64,000 nucleotides of DNA from Streptomyces actuosus (GTDB taxonomy: Bacteria; Actinomycetota; Actinomycetes; Streptomycetales; Streptomycetaceae), in the NCBI RefSeq assembly GCF_016921115.1, contig NZ_JAFFZS010000001.1:594648-658647 (forward strand), given 5' to 3'. Shown here piece by piece: positions 26,903 to 36,991 of the stretch. The position numbers were made by a program, and so were the translations under genes. Position 1 is the first letter of the stretch; the number at the start of each line of letters is the position of its first letter. A model generated the notes under the pieces. It saw only the letters and a program-made list of their open reading frames with translations, was not told where the DNA came from and made no database searches.

Positions 26903-27202
26903 GTGACCGGCAGTGAGTCGAGTGTCCACATCGTCATCATGCGCCTGCGTCCCGGCACGAGCCGAGAGGGGTTTCTCGACGCCACCCGCCGGATGGCGGA
27001 CTGGCTGCAGTCGCAGCCCGGATTCCTGGGTTACGAACTCTACGAGGCCGAGGACCACTGGGCCGATCGTCTCGAGTGGGCCAGTACCACCCACGCCGAG
27101 AAAGGCAGGCAGGCGTTCCTGACGACGGAGATCTACACCGAGTTGATCCGGTATGTGGCTGACGACCACCAGGGACTCATCGGCCGCCGCGTGCAGTGGT
27201 GA
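26903..27202 (+). CDS. Antibiotic biosynthesis monooxygenase (ABM)-like small protein
   Basis: A 99-residue protein of the dimeric alpha/beta-barrel type: VHIVIMRLRPGTSREGFLDA, ADWLQSQPGFLGYELYEAED and WADRLEWASTTHAEKG follow the ABM pattern of strand, helix, strand and the characteristic W- and H-containing middle. The GTG at 26903 follows GGGGGAA by about 6 bases. Members oxidise aromatic polyketide rings without cofactor or act as small-ligand binders. It stands alone between broken genes and could be the leftover of a biosynthetic locus. Its substrate is unknown. Confidence 0.75.
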   Translation: MTGSESSVHIVIMRLRPGTSREGFLDATRRMADWLQSQPGFLGYELYEAEDHWADRLEWASTTHAEKGRQAFLTTEIYTELIRYVADDHQGLIGRRVQW

Positions 27203-27397
27203 GGGCGCTGCGCCCCCGCCTCCCCACCGAGTGGGCCGCGATGCGGTGGCCGAGGGTGCACTCCGCGGCGGCGGTCCGGGCGGAACGCCCCCAAGGGACG
27301 GGGCCGGGGGTCGGCGCGGCGGCACCCCCGCACACGGTCCCGGTCCCACCCGCTCCCCGCAGGCCGTCACCGCCGGTCCCGCCTCGGCGTGCTGAGG

Positions 27398-27490
27398 TCA
27401 GAGCGGTTCCAGGTTCTCCCGGTAGCGGCGGATCACGTCCGGGTCGGCCAGGAACGGTATGCCGAAGGCGAGGAGGCCGGTTTCCCCGGT
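27398..27490 (-). pseudogene. C-terminal tail of an old-yellow-enzyme-type flavin oxidoreductase
   Basis: About 30 codons ending at TGA 27398 read LLAFGIPFLADPDVIRRYRE and NLEPL. This is the conserved C-terminal segment of NADH:flavin oxidoreductase/12-oxophytodienoate-reductase proteins (typically AFGRPFLANPDLVER). The frame meets a stop a few codons upstream, so the body of the gene is gone. The remaining 200 bp back to 27202 shows nothing. Confidence 0.6.
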
Positions 27491-27616
27491 GCGCCCTCAC
27501 CTCCTGTGCCGCAGCCCCCTGGCCTCGGATGCCCGTCACAGCAGCTCAAGCCCACTCGGCTGCCGCCATGCCTGCACGGCGGCATGGGGACGCGTCACCC
27601 GTCGGCCGGAGCGCGG

Positions 27617-28810
27617 TCAGTGCTCGCCCACGAAGTCGAGATCGTCCTCACGGGTCCCGACGGAGATCTCCGCCGGCTGCGGCCGGCGCCAGGAGGGCAT
27701 CGTGGGAGGAGCCACGGGTCGCCACCAGCGATCCGTCGGCAGCTTCCCGGCCGGCTCGAACGGCTCGCCGGGCTGCGGCAGCGCGACGGCCTGCCCCGCC
27801 TCATCGGCGACGTCCTTCATCCACTCCCCCGGCTCGGCCCAGGCGTGCGGCGCGAGGTTGAAGGTGCCCCAGTGGATCGGCAGGAGCACACCGCCCGGTT
27901 CGCCGCCCTGGAGGTCGAGATGGGCGCGCAGGCCCTCCTCGGGCGTCATGTGGATGTCCGGCCAGAACTCGCTGTACGCGCCCACCTGGATCATCGTCGC
28001 GTCGAAGGGGCCGTGGGCGGCACCGATGTCCTTGAAGCCCTCGAAGTAGCCGGTGTCGCCGCTGTGGAAGATCCGGTGCTCCTCACCGGCCACGGCCCAC
28101 GACGCCCAGAGGGTGTGCTGGGTGTTGCGCAGGCCCCGGCCGCAGAAGTGACGGGCGGGTGTGGCGGTCAGGGTGAGGCCGTCGACCCGGGTCGCCTCGT
28201 GCCAGTCCAGCTCGCGCAGGCGGGTGGAGGACACGCCCCAGTGTTCGAGGTGGGCGCCGACCCCGAGCGGCACGGCGAACACGGTGTCCGTGCCGGCCAG
28301 CGACTTGATCGTGGGCAGGTCGAGGTGGTCGTAGTGGTCGTGCGAGATGACCACGACGTCGACCGGGCCGAGCGCGGCCAGCGGCAGCGGCGCCGGGTGC
28401 AGTCGCTTCGGACCGATGAACGGGAACGGGGAGCAGCGCTCGCCCCACACCGGGTCGAACAGCACGCGGCGCCCGTCGATCTCGGCCAGCACGCTGGAGT
28501 GGCCCGTCCAGGTCACCCGCAGCCCCGTGGCGGCCGGGCGGGCCAGGTCGGCGAGGGTCGTCGCGTGGACGGGCACGGTGCCCTGCGGAGCGCGGCCCAC
28601 GCGGGCGTCCTTGTCGAAGTAGACCCGGGCGAAGTCCAGCGCCGACCCGGACGGGCGGGTGCGTGCGACACCGCCCGGGTTCTGGAAGACACCGTCCTTG
28701 AAGTGCGGTGACCGGCGGATGCGGGCCATGCGCTCACCACCGGGGTCCGCGCCGAAGGCAGCGGGCCGAAGCGCGCGGGCCCCAGAGCCGGAGAGACGGA
28801 AACCGGTCAC
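27617..28810 (-). CDS. Metallo-beta-lactamase-fold hydrolase (NAPE-PLD/UlaG-like)
   Basis: A 397-residue cytoplasmic MBL-fold protein. The zinc motif VVVISHDHYDHLDLPTIKSL (HxHxDH, near residue 155) and the later ATPARHFCGRG (third His), FHSGDTGYFEGF (bridging Asp) and LLPIHWGTFNL (last His) are all intact. The length and the long N-terminal region with FKDGVFQNPGGVA fit the N-acyl-phosphatidylethanolamine phospholipase D-like group. GTG at 28810 is chosen because GGAGG ends four bases before it. The substrate in bacteria is uncertain. No partner gene is adjacent; the gene is flanked by an old-yellow-enzyme fragment on one side and an empty 560-bp region on the other. Confidence 0.88.
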   Translation of the reverse strand: MTGFRLSGSGARALRPAAFGADPGGERMARIRRSPHFKDGVFQNPGGVARTRPSGSALDFARVYFDKDARVGRAPQGTVPVHATTLADLARPAATGLRVTWTGHSSVLAEIDGRRVLFDPVWGERCSPFPFIGPKRLHPAPLPLAALGPVDVVVISHDHYDHLDLPTIKSLAGTDTVFAVPLGVGAHLEHWGVSSTRLRELDWHEATRVDGLTLTATPARHFCGRGLRNTQHTLWASWAVAGEEHRIFHSGDTGYFEGFKDIGAAHGPFDATMIQVGAYSEFWPDIHMTPEEGLRAHLDLQGGEPGGVLLPIHWGTFNLAPHAWAEPGEWMKDVADEAGQAVALPQPGEPFEPAGKLPTDRWWRPVAPPTMPSWRRPQPAEISVGTREDDLDFVGEH

Positions 28811-29369
28811 GGCACCTCCAGAGGAAGTAGGGGTCTTCCATTATGGTCGGCGCCTCCGACAAAGCAGGAACGGGAGGTGCCTCGCGGGAGGCGTGGGACC
28901 GCTGCGGGAGGAGAGGGTTCTCTGTGGGATGCGCGGGAGCGGCACCGGAGGCGAGGGGCGGCGCGGGTGGCGGGCCGGCGGCATCGGAACCGGGGATCCG
29001 ATGCCGGAGCCTCGGGCCCCCTGCCGGAGGCGGGAGAGCCGTGGGTCCCTCACCGGCGACGGGCTCCGTCGGACAGGTGCTGGAGCGCGCCGCAGCCGAC
29101 GGCAGCAGCCCGCGGGCCGCCGCGCACGCGATCGCCGCCGACCGTCTACCGATGATCGCGGAGCGGTTCGGCCGGTACCGCTGAGCCGCCGCTCCCGGGC
29201 CCGTGAGCGGGTCCGCGGCGGCGCGACCTTGCTTTTGCGCACCGCGTGGCCGATAACTCTGTCATCGGCCCGCACCCGGATGCGGGCCCGATCCGCGGGG
29301 AACCGCGGGTGCCGAGCACCACCCGGGAGGACCGTGGGCGGTGGTCCCCGGACGACGGCAGGGGAAGTG
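28811..29369. other. Intergenic region with a possible dehydrogenase tail
   Basis: No full gene is present in these 559 bp. A rightward frame ending with TGA at 29182-29184 closes with VGQVLERAAADGSSPRAAAH and AIAADRLPMIAERFGRYR, which resembles the C-terminus of Glu/Leu/Phe/Val dehydrogenases, but upstream the frame has only Gly/Arg-rich sequence. It may be a gene tail left by deletion. GGGGAAG just before 29370 is the ribosome site of the next gene. Confidence 0.3.
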
Positions 29370-30614
29370 ATGTCACAGCGCAGTGACCTCAGGCGGCGCA
29401 GGACGACGCTGGAGAGCGAGTGGACCCGGTGGGTCCCGCGGCTGAAGGAGGCCCCGCTCGCGCCCGGCGGTACGGCGCTGCGGCCCGAGGTGACCGAGTC
29501 CTGGCTGCGTTCCCTGAGCAGCGTGGACCCGGAACGCGGCAGCGCGCCGGACGCCGACGGCGACCCGGTGGCGCGCCGCTGGGCCGCCTCCCCGCTGCGG
29601 CGGCCGGTCGACGAGCTCGCCGGGGAGCTGAACAGCATCGCCGCCGACGCCGGGTTCGTCACCGGTGTCACCGACGAGTCGGGCACCCTGCTGTGGACGT
29701 GCGGCGGGCGCCGCATGCGGCAGCGGGCCGAGCAGGTCAACTTCGCGCCCGGGGGCCGCTGGGACGAGGTCGCCATGGGCACCAACGCGCTCTCCCTCGC
29801 GCTGCGCACGGGCCGCCCCAGTACCGTCTTCTCCGCCGAGCACCTGGTGTCGGTCCTGCACGGCTGGGTGTGCTACTGCGCGCCGGTGCACGCACCGGAC
29901 GGCCGTGTCCTCGGGGTACTGGACCTGTCCACCACCTGGGACCGCTCGCATCCACTGGCCATGTCGACCGTGCGTTCGCTGGTCACCGCGATCGAGAGCA
30001 GGCTCGCCGCCGAAGCCCGCGTGCCGGGCACGGCACCGGCCGACCCGGCCTTCCCGGTGCGGCTGAGCTGCCTCGGTGCGGCGCGGGCCGAACGCGGCGG
30101 CACACCGCTGCCGGTGCGCCCGCGCCAGCTGGAGATCCTTGCCCTGCTCGCCCTGGAGCCGGACGGATTCAGCCCGGAGCAGTTGCGCGCGGCCCTCTAC
30201 GGCGACCGGCCGGTGACCGCGTCCACGTTCAAGGCGGAGGTCTCCCATCTGCGCCGCGCCCTCGGGGGCGGCATCACGCCTCGCCGCTACGCCCTGACCA
30301 CCCCCGTGGCCTGCGACGCGGTGGAGGTGCTGCAGGCCCTGGAACGCGGCGACACCTCCACGGCGCTGCACCACTACCGCGGCCTGCTGCTGCCCCGCTC
30401 CGAGGCGCCCGGCGTCGTGGAGTGGCGGGCCCGGATCGAGGTCGCGGTCCGGGAGGCCGTGCTGGCGTCCCGATCCCCGGAGCACGCCCTGCGCTACGGG
30501 GACCGCGCCCCGTACGACGTCGCCGTGCACGAGCACGCGCTGCGGCTGCTCGCCCCGGACGACACGCGCCGCTCGATCGCCGTCGGCCGGCTCAGCATCG
30601 CGCTGGACGACTGA
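29370..30614 (+). CDS. GAF-domain transcriptional regulator with winged-helix C-terminus
   Basis: A 414-residue regulator. The N-terminal half (about residues 30-215) is a GAF-type sensor like that of AcoR-class activators: [32 protein letters not shown] and [20 protein letters not shown]. The C-terminal half (about 240-400) has [40 protein letters not shown] and [15 protein letters not shown], a SARP/OmpR-like winged helix. There is no sigma-54 AAA domain. It lies 115 bp upstream of an aldehyde dehydrogenase on the same strand, the usual arrangement for a regulator activating alcohol/aldehyde catabolism. ATG 29370 is chosen after GGGGAAG. Confidence 0.85.
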   Translation: MSQRSDLRRRRTTLESEWTRWVPRLKEAPLAPGGTALRPEVTESWLRSLSSVDPERGSAPDADGDPVARRWAASPLRRPVDELAGELNSIAADAGFVTGVTDESGTLLWTCGGRRMRQRAEQVNFAPGGRWDEVAMGTNALSLALRTGRPSTVFSAEHLVSVLHGWVCYCAPVHAPDGRVLGVLDLSTTWDRSHPLAMSTVRSLVTAIESRLAAEARVPGTAPADPAFPVRLSCLGAARAERGGTPLPVRPRQLEILALLALEPDGFSPEQLRAALYGDRPVTASTFKAEVSHLRRALGGGITPRRYALTTPVACDAVEVLQALERGDTSTALHHYRGLLLPRSEAPGVVEWRARIEVAVREAVLASRSPEHALRYGDRAPYDVAVHEHALRLLAPDDTRRSIAVGRLSIALDD

Positions 30615-30729
30615 AGGGCGGCGCACGGGGCCGCGCCAACCTCGCGCCAACCTCGCGGCGTCACAGTGGGCCACGACGCGGCGGCACCGGCCGCCGCAGT
30701 GCAGTCACCGTCCTCCGAGGAGAGCCGCC

Positions 30730-32247
<1,518 letters not shown>

Positions 32248-32322
32248 TACTGCAGCAGGATTTCGCTGTCTGACCTGGTCTTTCGCCGGGTGGCGGGAGT
32301 GTAGCGGGACTTCGGTCGTGCG

Positions 32323-32347
32323 GGGGCGGTCTCACGGAGACCGCCCC
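32323..32347. terminator. Terminator after aldehyde dehydrogenase
   Basis: A perfect 11-bp stem, GGGGCGGTCTC / GAGACCGCCCC, around the loop ACG, about 75 bp after the aldehyde dehydrogenase stop. It could also be part of the end of the adjacent IS701 remnant. Confidence 0.7.
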
Positions 32348-32400
32348 TCGATCGTGCGGCAACGCCGCAGGTAGTGACAGCGGCGGGGCAGCCTCCGAGG

Positions 32401-32670
32401 GTGATCACCGAGTCTGCCGCCGCGCAGTGGGACCTCGAACTGGACGATCTCTTCCTGACCATCGGGCACCGCTTCGGCCGAGTCGAGCTCCGCCGCCGCA
32501 GGCGGGACTACGTACGCGGGCTGCTCGCCCCGGTGGCCCGCAAGAACAGCCGGCAGCTGGCCGAGCAGGCCGGCCACCGCACGCCCGACGGCCTGCAGCA
32601 CCTCCTCGCCGGATCGAAGTGGGAGCCCGGCCGATGGTGCCGACGAGGTCGTTTTCGGTGCTGGGGGTGA
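32401..32670 (+). pseudogene. IS701-like transposase, N-terminal fragment
   Basis: The frame from GTG 32401 gives ITESAAAQWDLELDDLFLTI, GHRFGRVELRRRRRDYVRGL, LAPVARKNSRQLAEQAGHRT and PDGLQHLLAG. This matches the N-terminal domain of Streptomyces IS701-family transposases (RFGRVEPRRRA, LRGLLSPVERKNGWQLAE, TPDGVQHLL). The frame leaves the family after about 80 codons and stops at 32670; the DDE catalytic domain is absent. A C-terminal fragment of a similar transposase in the same orientation lies 6.3 kb to the right. The 150 bases after it, up to the RNase J start, contain nothing else. Confidence 0.85.
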
Positions 32671-32820
32671 CGAGGGTACCGCTTTCACCCCTGCCTGTTC
32701 CGGACGCCGGCGTGATCCGATCGTGCCGAGTCACCCGCTGCGGGTATCCCGCTCCGTCGGGAAAGGGAGATCGCACAGGCAATGGATCACCCCGTCCCGC
32801 TCTCCGGGTACCGTCAGGGT

Positions 32821-34506
32821 ATGAGTCATCCGCACCCCGAACTGAAAGCCGCCCCACCTCTTCCCGAAGGAGGGCTGCGGGTCATCGCCCTGGGCGGCCT
32901 GGGTGAGATCGGCCGCAACATGACCGTCTTCGAGCACGCGGGCAAGCTGCTCATCGTCGACTGCGGCGTGCTGTTCCCCGAGGAGACCCAGCCCGGCGTG
33001 GACGTGATCCTGCCGGACTTCACCTCGATCCGGGACCGCCTGGACGACATCGTGGCCGTGGTCCTCACCCATGGCCACGAGGACCACATCGGCGGCGTGC
33101 CGTACCTGCTGCGCGAGCGGTCCGACATTCCCGTCGTCGGCTCCAAGCTGACGCTGGCGTTCCTGGAGGCCAAGCTCAAGGAACACGGCATCCGGCCGCG
33201 CACAGTGCGGGTACGAGAGGGCGACCGGCGTGGCTTCGGGCCCTTCGACTGCGAGTTCGTGGCGGTCAACCACTCCATCCCCGACAGCCTCGCCGTCGCT
33301 GTCCGCACCCGCGCCGGGATGGTGCTGCACACCGGCGACTTCAAGATGGACCAGTTCCCTCTCGACGACCGCATCACCGATCTGCGCGCCTTCGCCCGCC
33401 TCGGCGAGGAGGGCGTGGACCTGTTCCTCACCGACTCCACCAACGCCGAAGTACCTGGCTTCACCACCTCCGAGCGTGAGCTGAATCCGGCGATCGAGCA
33501 GGTGATGCGCACCGCGCCGCGCCGCGTCATCGTCTCCAGCTTCGCCAGCCACGTGCACCGCATCCAGCAGGTTTTGGACGCCGCCCACCAGCACGGCCGC
33601 AAGGTCGCCTTCGTCGGCCGGTCGATGGTCCGCAACATGGGCATCGCCCGTGACCTGGGCTATCTGAAGGTCCCCTCCGGTCTGGTCGTGAGCACGAAGG
33701 AGCTGGAGAAGCTCCCGGACCACAAGATCACTCTGGTGTGCACCGGCTCCCAGGGCGAACCGATGGCCGCGCTGTCACGGATGGCCAACCGCGACCACAT
33801 GATCCGCATCGGTAAGGGCGACACCGTCCTGCTCGCCAGCTCCCTCATCCCCGGCAACGAGAACGCCATCTACCGGGTGATCAACGGACTCACCCGGTGG
33901 GGCGCCCACGTGGTCCACAAGGGCAACGCCAAGGTGCACGTCTCCGGGCACGCCAGCGCCGGCGAACTCGTCTACTGCTACAACATCGTCAAACCCCGCA
34001 ACGTCATGCCTGTGCACGGCGAATGGCGCCACCTGCGGGCCAACGCCGACCTCGCCATCCGCACCGGTGTCGACCCCGACCGGGTCGTCATCGCCGAGGA
34101 CGGCGTCGTCGTCGACCTTGTCGACGGGCGCGCGTCCATCACCGGCAAGGTCCCCGCCGGCAACGTCTACGTGGACGGCATGGAAGTCGGCGGCGCCACC
34201 GAAGCGTCCCTCAAGGACCGCCTCACCCTCGCCGCCGAAGGCGTGGTCACGGTGGTGGCGATCGTCGACGCAGACACCGGCGCCCTCGCCGAGGCCCCCG
34301 ACTTCCTGGCCCGGGGCTTCGTCCACGACGACACCACCTTCGAGCCGGTCATCCCCGTCATCGAGAAGACCCTGGCCACCGCGGCCGAGGAAGGTGTCGG
34401 GGACGCGCGCCAACTCGAACAACTCCTCGCCCGCGCCGTCGCGAACTGGGCGTTCCGCACCCACCGCCGCAAGCCCCTCATCATCCCTGTCATCATCGAC
34501 GCCTGA
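32821..34506 (+). CDS. rnj: Ribonuclease J
   Basis: A 561-residue RNase J-type metallo-beta-lactamase/beta-CASP nuclease with 5'-exo- and endonuclease activity on RNA. The N-terminus LPEGGLRVIALGGLGEIGRN, the zinc motif LTHGHEDHIGG (near residue 82), VNHSIPDSLAVAV, LHTGDFKMDQ, the beta-CASP segment DSTNAEVPGF, and VCTGSQGEPMAALSRMANRD and KVHVSGHASAGEL are all intact. The C-terminal domain is present to IIPVIIDA. Streptomyces normally carry rnj in a conserved lysine-biosynthesis neighbourhood; here it sits alone among IS fragments, so it may be a second copy (inferred). ATG 32821 is the family start, but the upstream sequence shows no strong ribosome site. A terminator follows. Confidence 0.93.
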   Translation: MSHPHPELKAAPPLPEGGLRVIALGGLGEIGRNMTVFEHAGKLLIVDCGVLFPEETQPGVDVILPDFTSIRDRLDDIVAVVLTHGHEDHIGGVPYLLRERSDIPVVGSKLTLAFLEAKLKEHGIRPRTVRVREGDRRGFGPFDCEFVAVNHSIPDSLAVAVRTRAGMVLHTGDFKMDQFPLDDRITDLRAFARLGEEGVDLFLTDSTNAEVPGFTTSERELNPAIEQVMRTAPRRVIVSSFASHVHRIQQVLDAAHQHGRKVAFVGRSMVRNMGIARDLGYLKVPSGLVVSTKELEKLPDHKITLVCTGSQGEPMAALSRMANRDHMIRIGKGDTVLLASSLIPGNENAIYRVINGLTRWGAHVVHKGNAKVHVSGHASAGELVYCYNIVKPRNVMPVHGEWRHLRANADLAIRTGVDPDRVVIAEDGVVVDLVDGRASITGKVPAGNVYVDGMEVGGATEASLKDRLTLAAEGVVTVVAIVDADTGALAEAPDFLARGFVHDDTTFEPVIPVIEKTLATAAEEGVGDARQLEQLLARAVANWAFRTHRRKPLIIPVIIDA

Positions 34507-34586
34507 ACCACAGCCCGGCGGCACGGTCCCGGTCCCGGTTCCGGCCGCGGCCTCGCCGGCATCGACGCCGGGCACGGGAGTAGGCA

Positions 34587-34610
34587 GCCACCCCGGCAGA
34601 CCGGGGTGGC
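34587..34610. terminator. Terminator after RNase J
   Basis: GCCACCCCGG / CCGGGGTGGC form a perfect 10-bp stem with loop CAGA, 80 bp downstream of the rnj stop. The rest of the 354-bp gap to the next gene shows nothing. Confidence 0.75.
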
Positions 34611-34860
34611 AACGCACTCCACATGATGAGTCATCGGAAGGGTGTCGGCCTGCGCGAGCCGTGGAAAAGAGCAGCTCAGCACCACTTTCTCGGCTCGCCG
34701 CGCAGCGTGCGGGCGCACAGCGCCTCAAACGAGCGTCACGGCCGAGCGGCCCGCGCCTACTGTTCAGGAAAGGATCGGCTGTGACAGCCGGCTCGCGGCG
34801 GGGATCCGCCCCCAACCACCATGCAGGCGAAGCCGGTGCCCCGCCAACCGGCACACCGCG

Positions 34861-35349
34861 TCATTCCGAAGGAATGCGAAACTCGAATTCGGGACGGTCC
34901 CACGGCACGGCGGGCGGGTTCGCGAACGCGGTCCCGGTCCGCACCGCACCAACGCGGTGGTAGAAGTCCTCGGCGGGAAGATGCGACACGACCTTGAGAC
35001 GGTCGAGCCCGGCGGCACGGGCCTCGGACTGCATGTGCGCCACGAGCAGCCGTCCAATACCCCGTCCTTGCACTTCGTCGGCGACGAACAGCAGGTCGAG
35101 CTCCGGTGGAGCGAGGACGAGCGAGTAGAACCCGAGGACCCGGCCTCCCTCCTCGTCGGCGCCGACGGCCACGAAGGCGCGGTGTTCCTCGATGTAATCA
35201 GGACCGACCCGGTAGCCCGCGACTGCGGCTGCGTACTTACCCTCGTAGGCACCTGAGCCACGCACGAGCCGCGTGAGCCGTTTGGCATCCCGCGCGACGG
35301 CCCTCCGTATCGTGATCGGCTGACTGATCGGAAACGGGCGTGAACTCAT
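34861..35349 (-). CDS. GNAT-family N-acetyltransferase
   Basis: A 162-residue acetyltransferase. TIRRAVARDAKRLTRLVRG begins the domain, LDLLFVADEVQGRGIGRLLV (near residues 88-107) is the acetyl-CoA pyrophosphate loop with QGRGIG, and VSHLPAEDFYHRVGAVRTGT is the usual C-terminal strand with the catalytic-type tyrosine. The C-terminus ends EFEFRIPSE. ATG 35349 gives the normal length, although no clear ribosome site precedes it. Acceptor unknown. It reads leftward toward rnj and away from the methyltransferase remnant. Confidence 0.88.
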   Translation of the reverse strand: MSSRPFPISQPITIRRAVARDAKRLTRLVRGSGAYEGKYAAAVAGYRVGPDYIEEHRAFVAVGADEEGGRVLGFYSLVLAPPELDLLFVADEVQGRGIGRLLVAHMQSEARAAGLDRLKVVSHLPAEDFYHRVGAVRTGTAFANPPAVPWDRPEFEFRIPSE

Positions 35350-35364
35350 CGGGAGAGTATTTCG

Positions 35365-35590
35365 CACCGGGGAATGCCTTCGTACGGCGGGTCGGCTGCT
35401 CGGGCAGGCGTTCCTGCACCGCTCCCGGGAACCGCTCGCCCAGGCCCCGATCGGCCACGTCACTGCCGCCGAATCGGCCGCCCGCAAGCAGCCACTGGAC
35501 GCCCGAACCGATGCGGAGGAGCTGGAGACCGGTGTGGTCGACGGCTGGTCTCCCTGGGCCTGCCGTGGCGAAGCCGAGCCGGTGCAGTAA
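35365..35590 (+). other. Unrecognised rightward gene fragment ahead of the methyltransferase remnant
   Basis: One rightward frame ending at TAA 35590 has clean coding character: TAGRLLGQAFLHRSREPLAQ, then APIGHVTAAESAARKQPLDA, then TDAEELETGVVDGWSPWACR. I recognise no family. No start with a ribosome site is visible at its left end, where the divergent GNAT gene begins, so it is probably the 3' end of a gene that once preceded the methyltransferase gene (18 bp further on) in an operon. Confidence 0.35.
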
Positions 35591-35607
35591 AACTCCGAGC
35601 CGTCCTC

Positions 35608-35890
35608 ATGAGGCGGATCCTCCCCGACCTGTTCGCCGGCCCCCGCGGCTGGGGCCACGCCCTCACCGTCCCCGGGGCCCGGGACATCGGCCTGGAGTGA
35701 GACAGCTGGGCCTGCAAAACCCGGGTTCGAGTCGTTCGGTTGACGATCCGGACCGATGCCGCCCGCTATACCGTATGGATCTTCTCCGGTCGGATTCCCG
35801 GGCTGACCGCCTCCCCGCAGTGCCAGGCGTGGTCGATGGCGGGCAAGCGTCTTGGCCTGGTCGACCAGCCGCTCGTCCGCCAGGCAGCCG
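35608..35890 (+). pseudogene. DNA (cytosine-5) methyltransferase, N-terminal remnant with in-frame stop
   Basis: From ATG 35608 the frame reads MRRILPDLFAGPRGWGHALT and PGARDIGLE, the motif I region (DLFAGPGGW) of C5 methyltransferases found on Streptomyces mobile elements. It then meets TGA at 35698-35700 where these enzymes have Trp (GLEWD-WACKTR), and continues in the same frame as DSWACKTRVR, LTIRTDAARYT and GLTASPQCQAWSMAGKRLGL followed by DQPLV. SPQCQ corresponds to the catalytic motif IV SPPCQ, with the second proline replaced. After about 35890 the sequence switches to a kinase remnant on the other strand, so the rest of the gene is missing. Confidence 0.8.
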
Positions 35891-36867
35891 CGCTCGTCAC
35901 GGCCGCGGCCACGATCAGCAGGGTGATCACGCGGGGCGTGCGCGAGGGTTCGGCCGGGGTGCACCGGAGAGGTTCGTCGACGCGGCCGAGATCGGCGGGA
36001 GGCTCGACCGGGACAGGCGGTGCGACGCACGGCCGGTCAGGGGTGCCAAGAGCGAGTGTGTTGTTCGGATTCGGGTCCGGCCCGAGCGAGGCCAGGAGCT
36101 CCTCGGGCGTGGGACGGCCGTCCGGATCCTTGGAGAGGCAGGCGGCGACCAGCGACCGCAACTCCCCCGGCAGCGCAAAGAGATCCGCGGGCTCGTGCAG
36201 CGACCGGTACATGAGCCCCATGGGCGTGCCGGTGCCGAACGCGCTGCCGCCGCGACGAGTACGGCCCCGAGTGCGAACACATCGGCGGCACCGCCGACTT
36301 CGTCGCCTTGCGCCTGCTCGGGCGCGAGGTGTCCGGGAGTGCCGAAGGCCGCCCCGGTGGCCGTCAGCCAGGTGGACTCCACGGCCCGCGCGATGCCGAG
36401 ATCGAGGACGCGTGGGCCGTCGTCGGCCATGATGATGTCGCCCGGCTTCAGATCCCGGTGTGCGAGCCCGCAGGCGCGGGCGGTTTGGAGCGCCTCGGCC
36501 AGCGTTGCCCCGAGAGACCTCAACTGCTCTTTTTTCATGGGGCTTTGGCGCTTGATCAGCTCGGCGAGCGTGGGCCCGGGGATGTACGCGGTGGCCAGCC
36601 GGGCGCCTCCGCGTCGAGATCGGCGTCTACGACCGGAGCCGTGTGGAAACCGCCGACTCTGCGGGCGGCCTCGACCTCTGCGCGGAACCGCTCACGGAAG
36701 TGCGGGGCGGCCGCCAGTTCGGAGCGGGCCACCTTGACCGCGACGGCCCGACCGCCCCGTGACCGGGCGAGGTCGACCATTCCCATGCCGCCCGCGCCCA
36801 GTTCTCGCTCGGCGGTGTGGACACCGATCCGCCGTGGCAGGTCCGCTCCGTTCTCCATCGCGTGCAC
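35885..36867 (-). pseudogene. Ser/Thr protein kinase, frameshifted twice
   Basis: Three leftward frames make up one Hanks-type kinase. Frame one (from ATG about 36855-36867): ERELGAGGMGMVDLARSRGG (glycine loop) and AVAVKVARSEL (Lys). Frame two: LATAYIPGPTLAELIKRQSP, AHRDLKPGDIIMADDGPRVL, DLGIARAVESTWLTATG and FGTPGHLAPEQAQGDEVGG. Frame three: MGLMYRSLHEPADLFALPGE, ACLSKDPDGRPTPEELLASL and a membrane segment VITLLIVAAAVTSAAAW. In addition the conserved Asn of HRDLKPxN is Asp and DFG is DLG. Two frameshifts and the altered metal-binding residues argue that it is inactive. Its end abuts the antisense methyltransferase remnant. Confidence 0.85.
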
Positions 36868-36991
36868 GCCTCCCTCTGCGCACGGTCACCCGTACGTGAC
36901 GCCGTCCGATGCACCCCGGCCGATCTCCGGTCCCGCGTATCCGTCCAGCAGCGTGGACGAAGACACCGCCCGGCAGTCCGGGAAGCCGGTC

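Noticed and set aside
24898..27202. A functional NRPS or polyketide gene cluster.
   Set aside because: The adenylation and hydratase genes are both truncated and no carrier, condensation, ketosynthase or thioesterase domain is present.
28843..29184. A 113-codon rightward frame proposed as a gene.
   Set aside because: Most of it is Gly/Arg-rich shadow sequence; only its last 40 codons resemble a dehydrogenase tail, so it is noted as a possible remnant only.
35710..35735. A tRNA T-arm-like GGGTTCGAGTC.
   Set aside because: No acceptor, D-arm or anticodon arm can be drawn around it, and it lies inside the readable methyltransferase frame.
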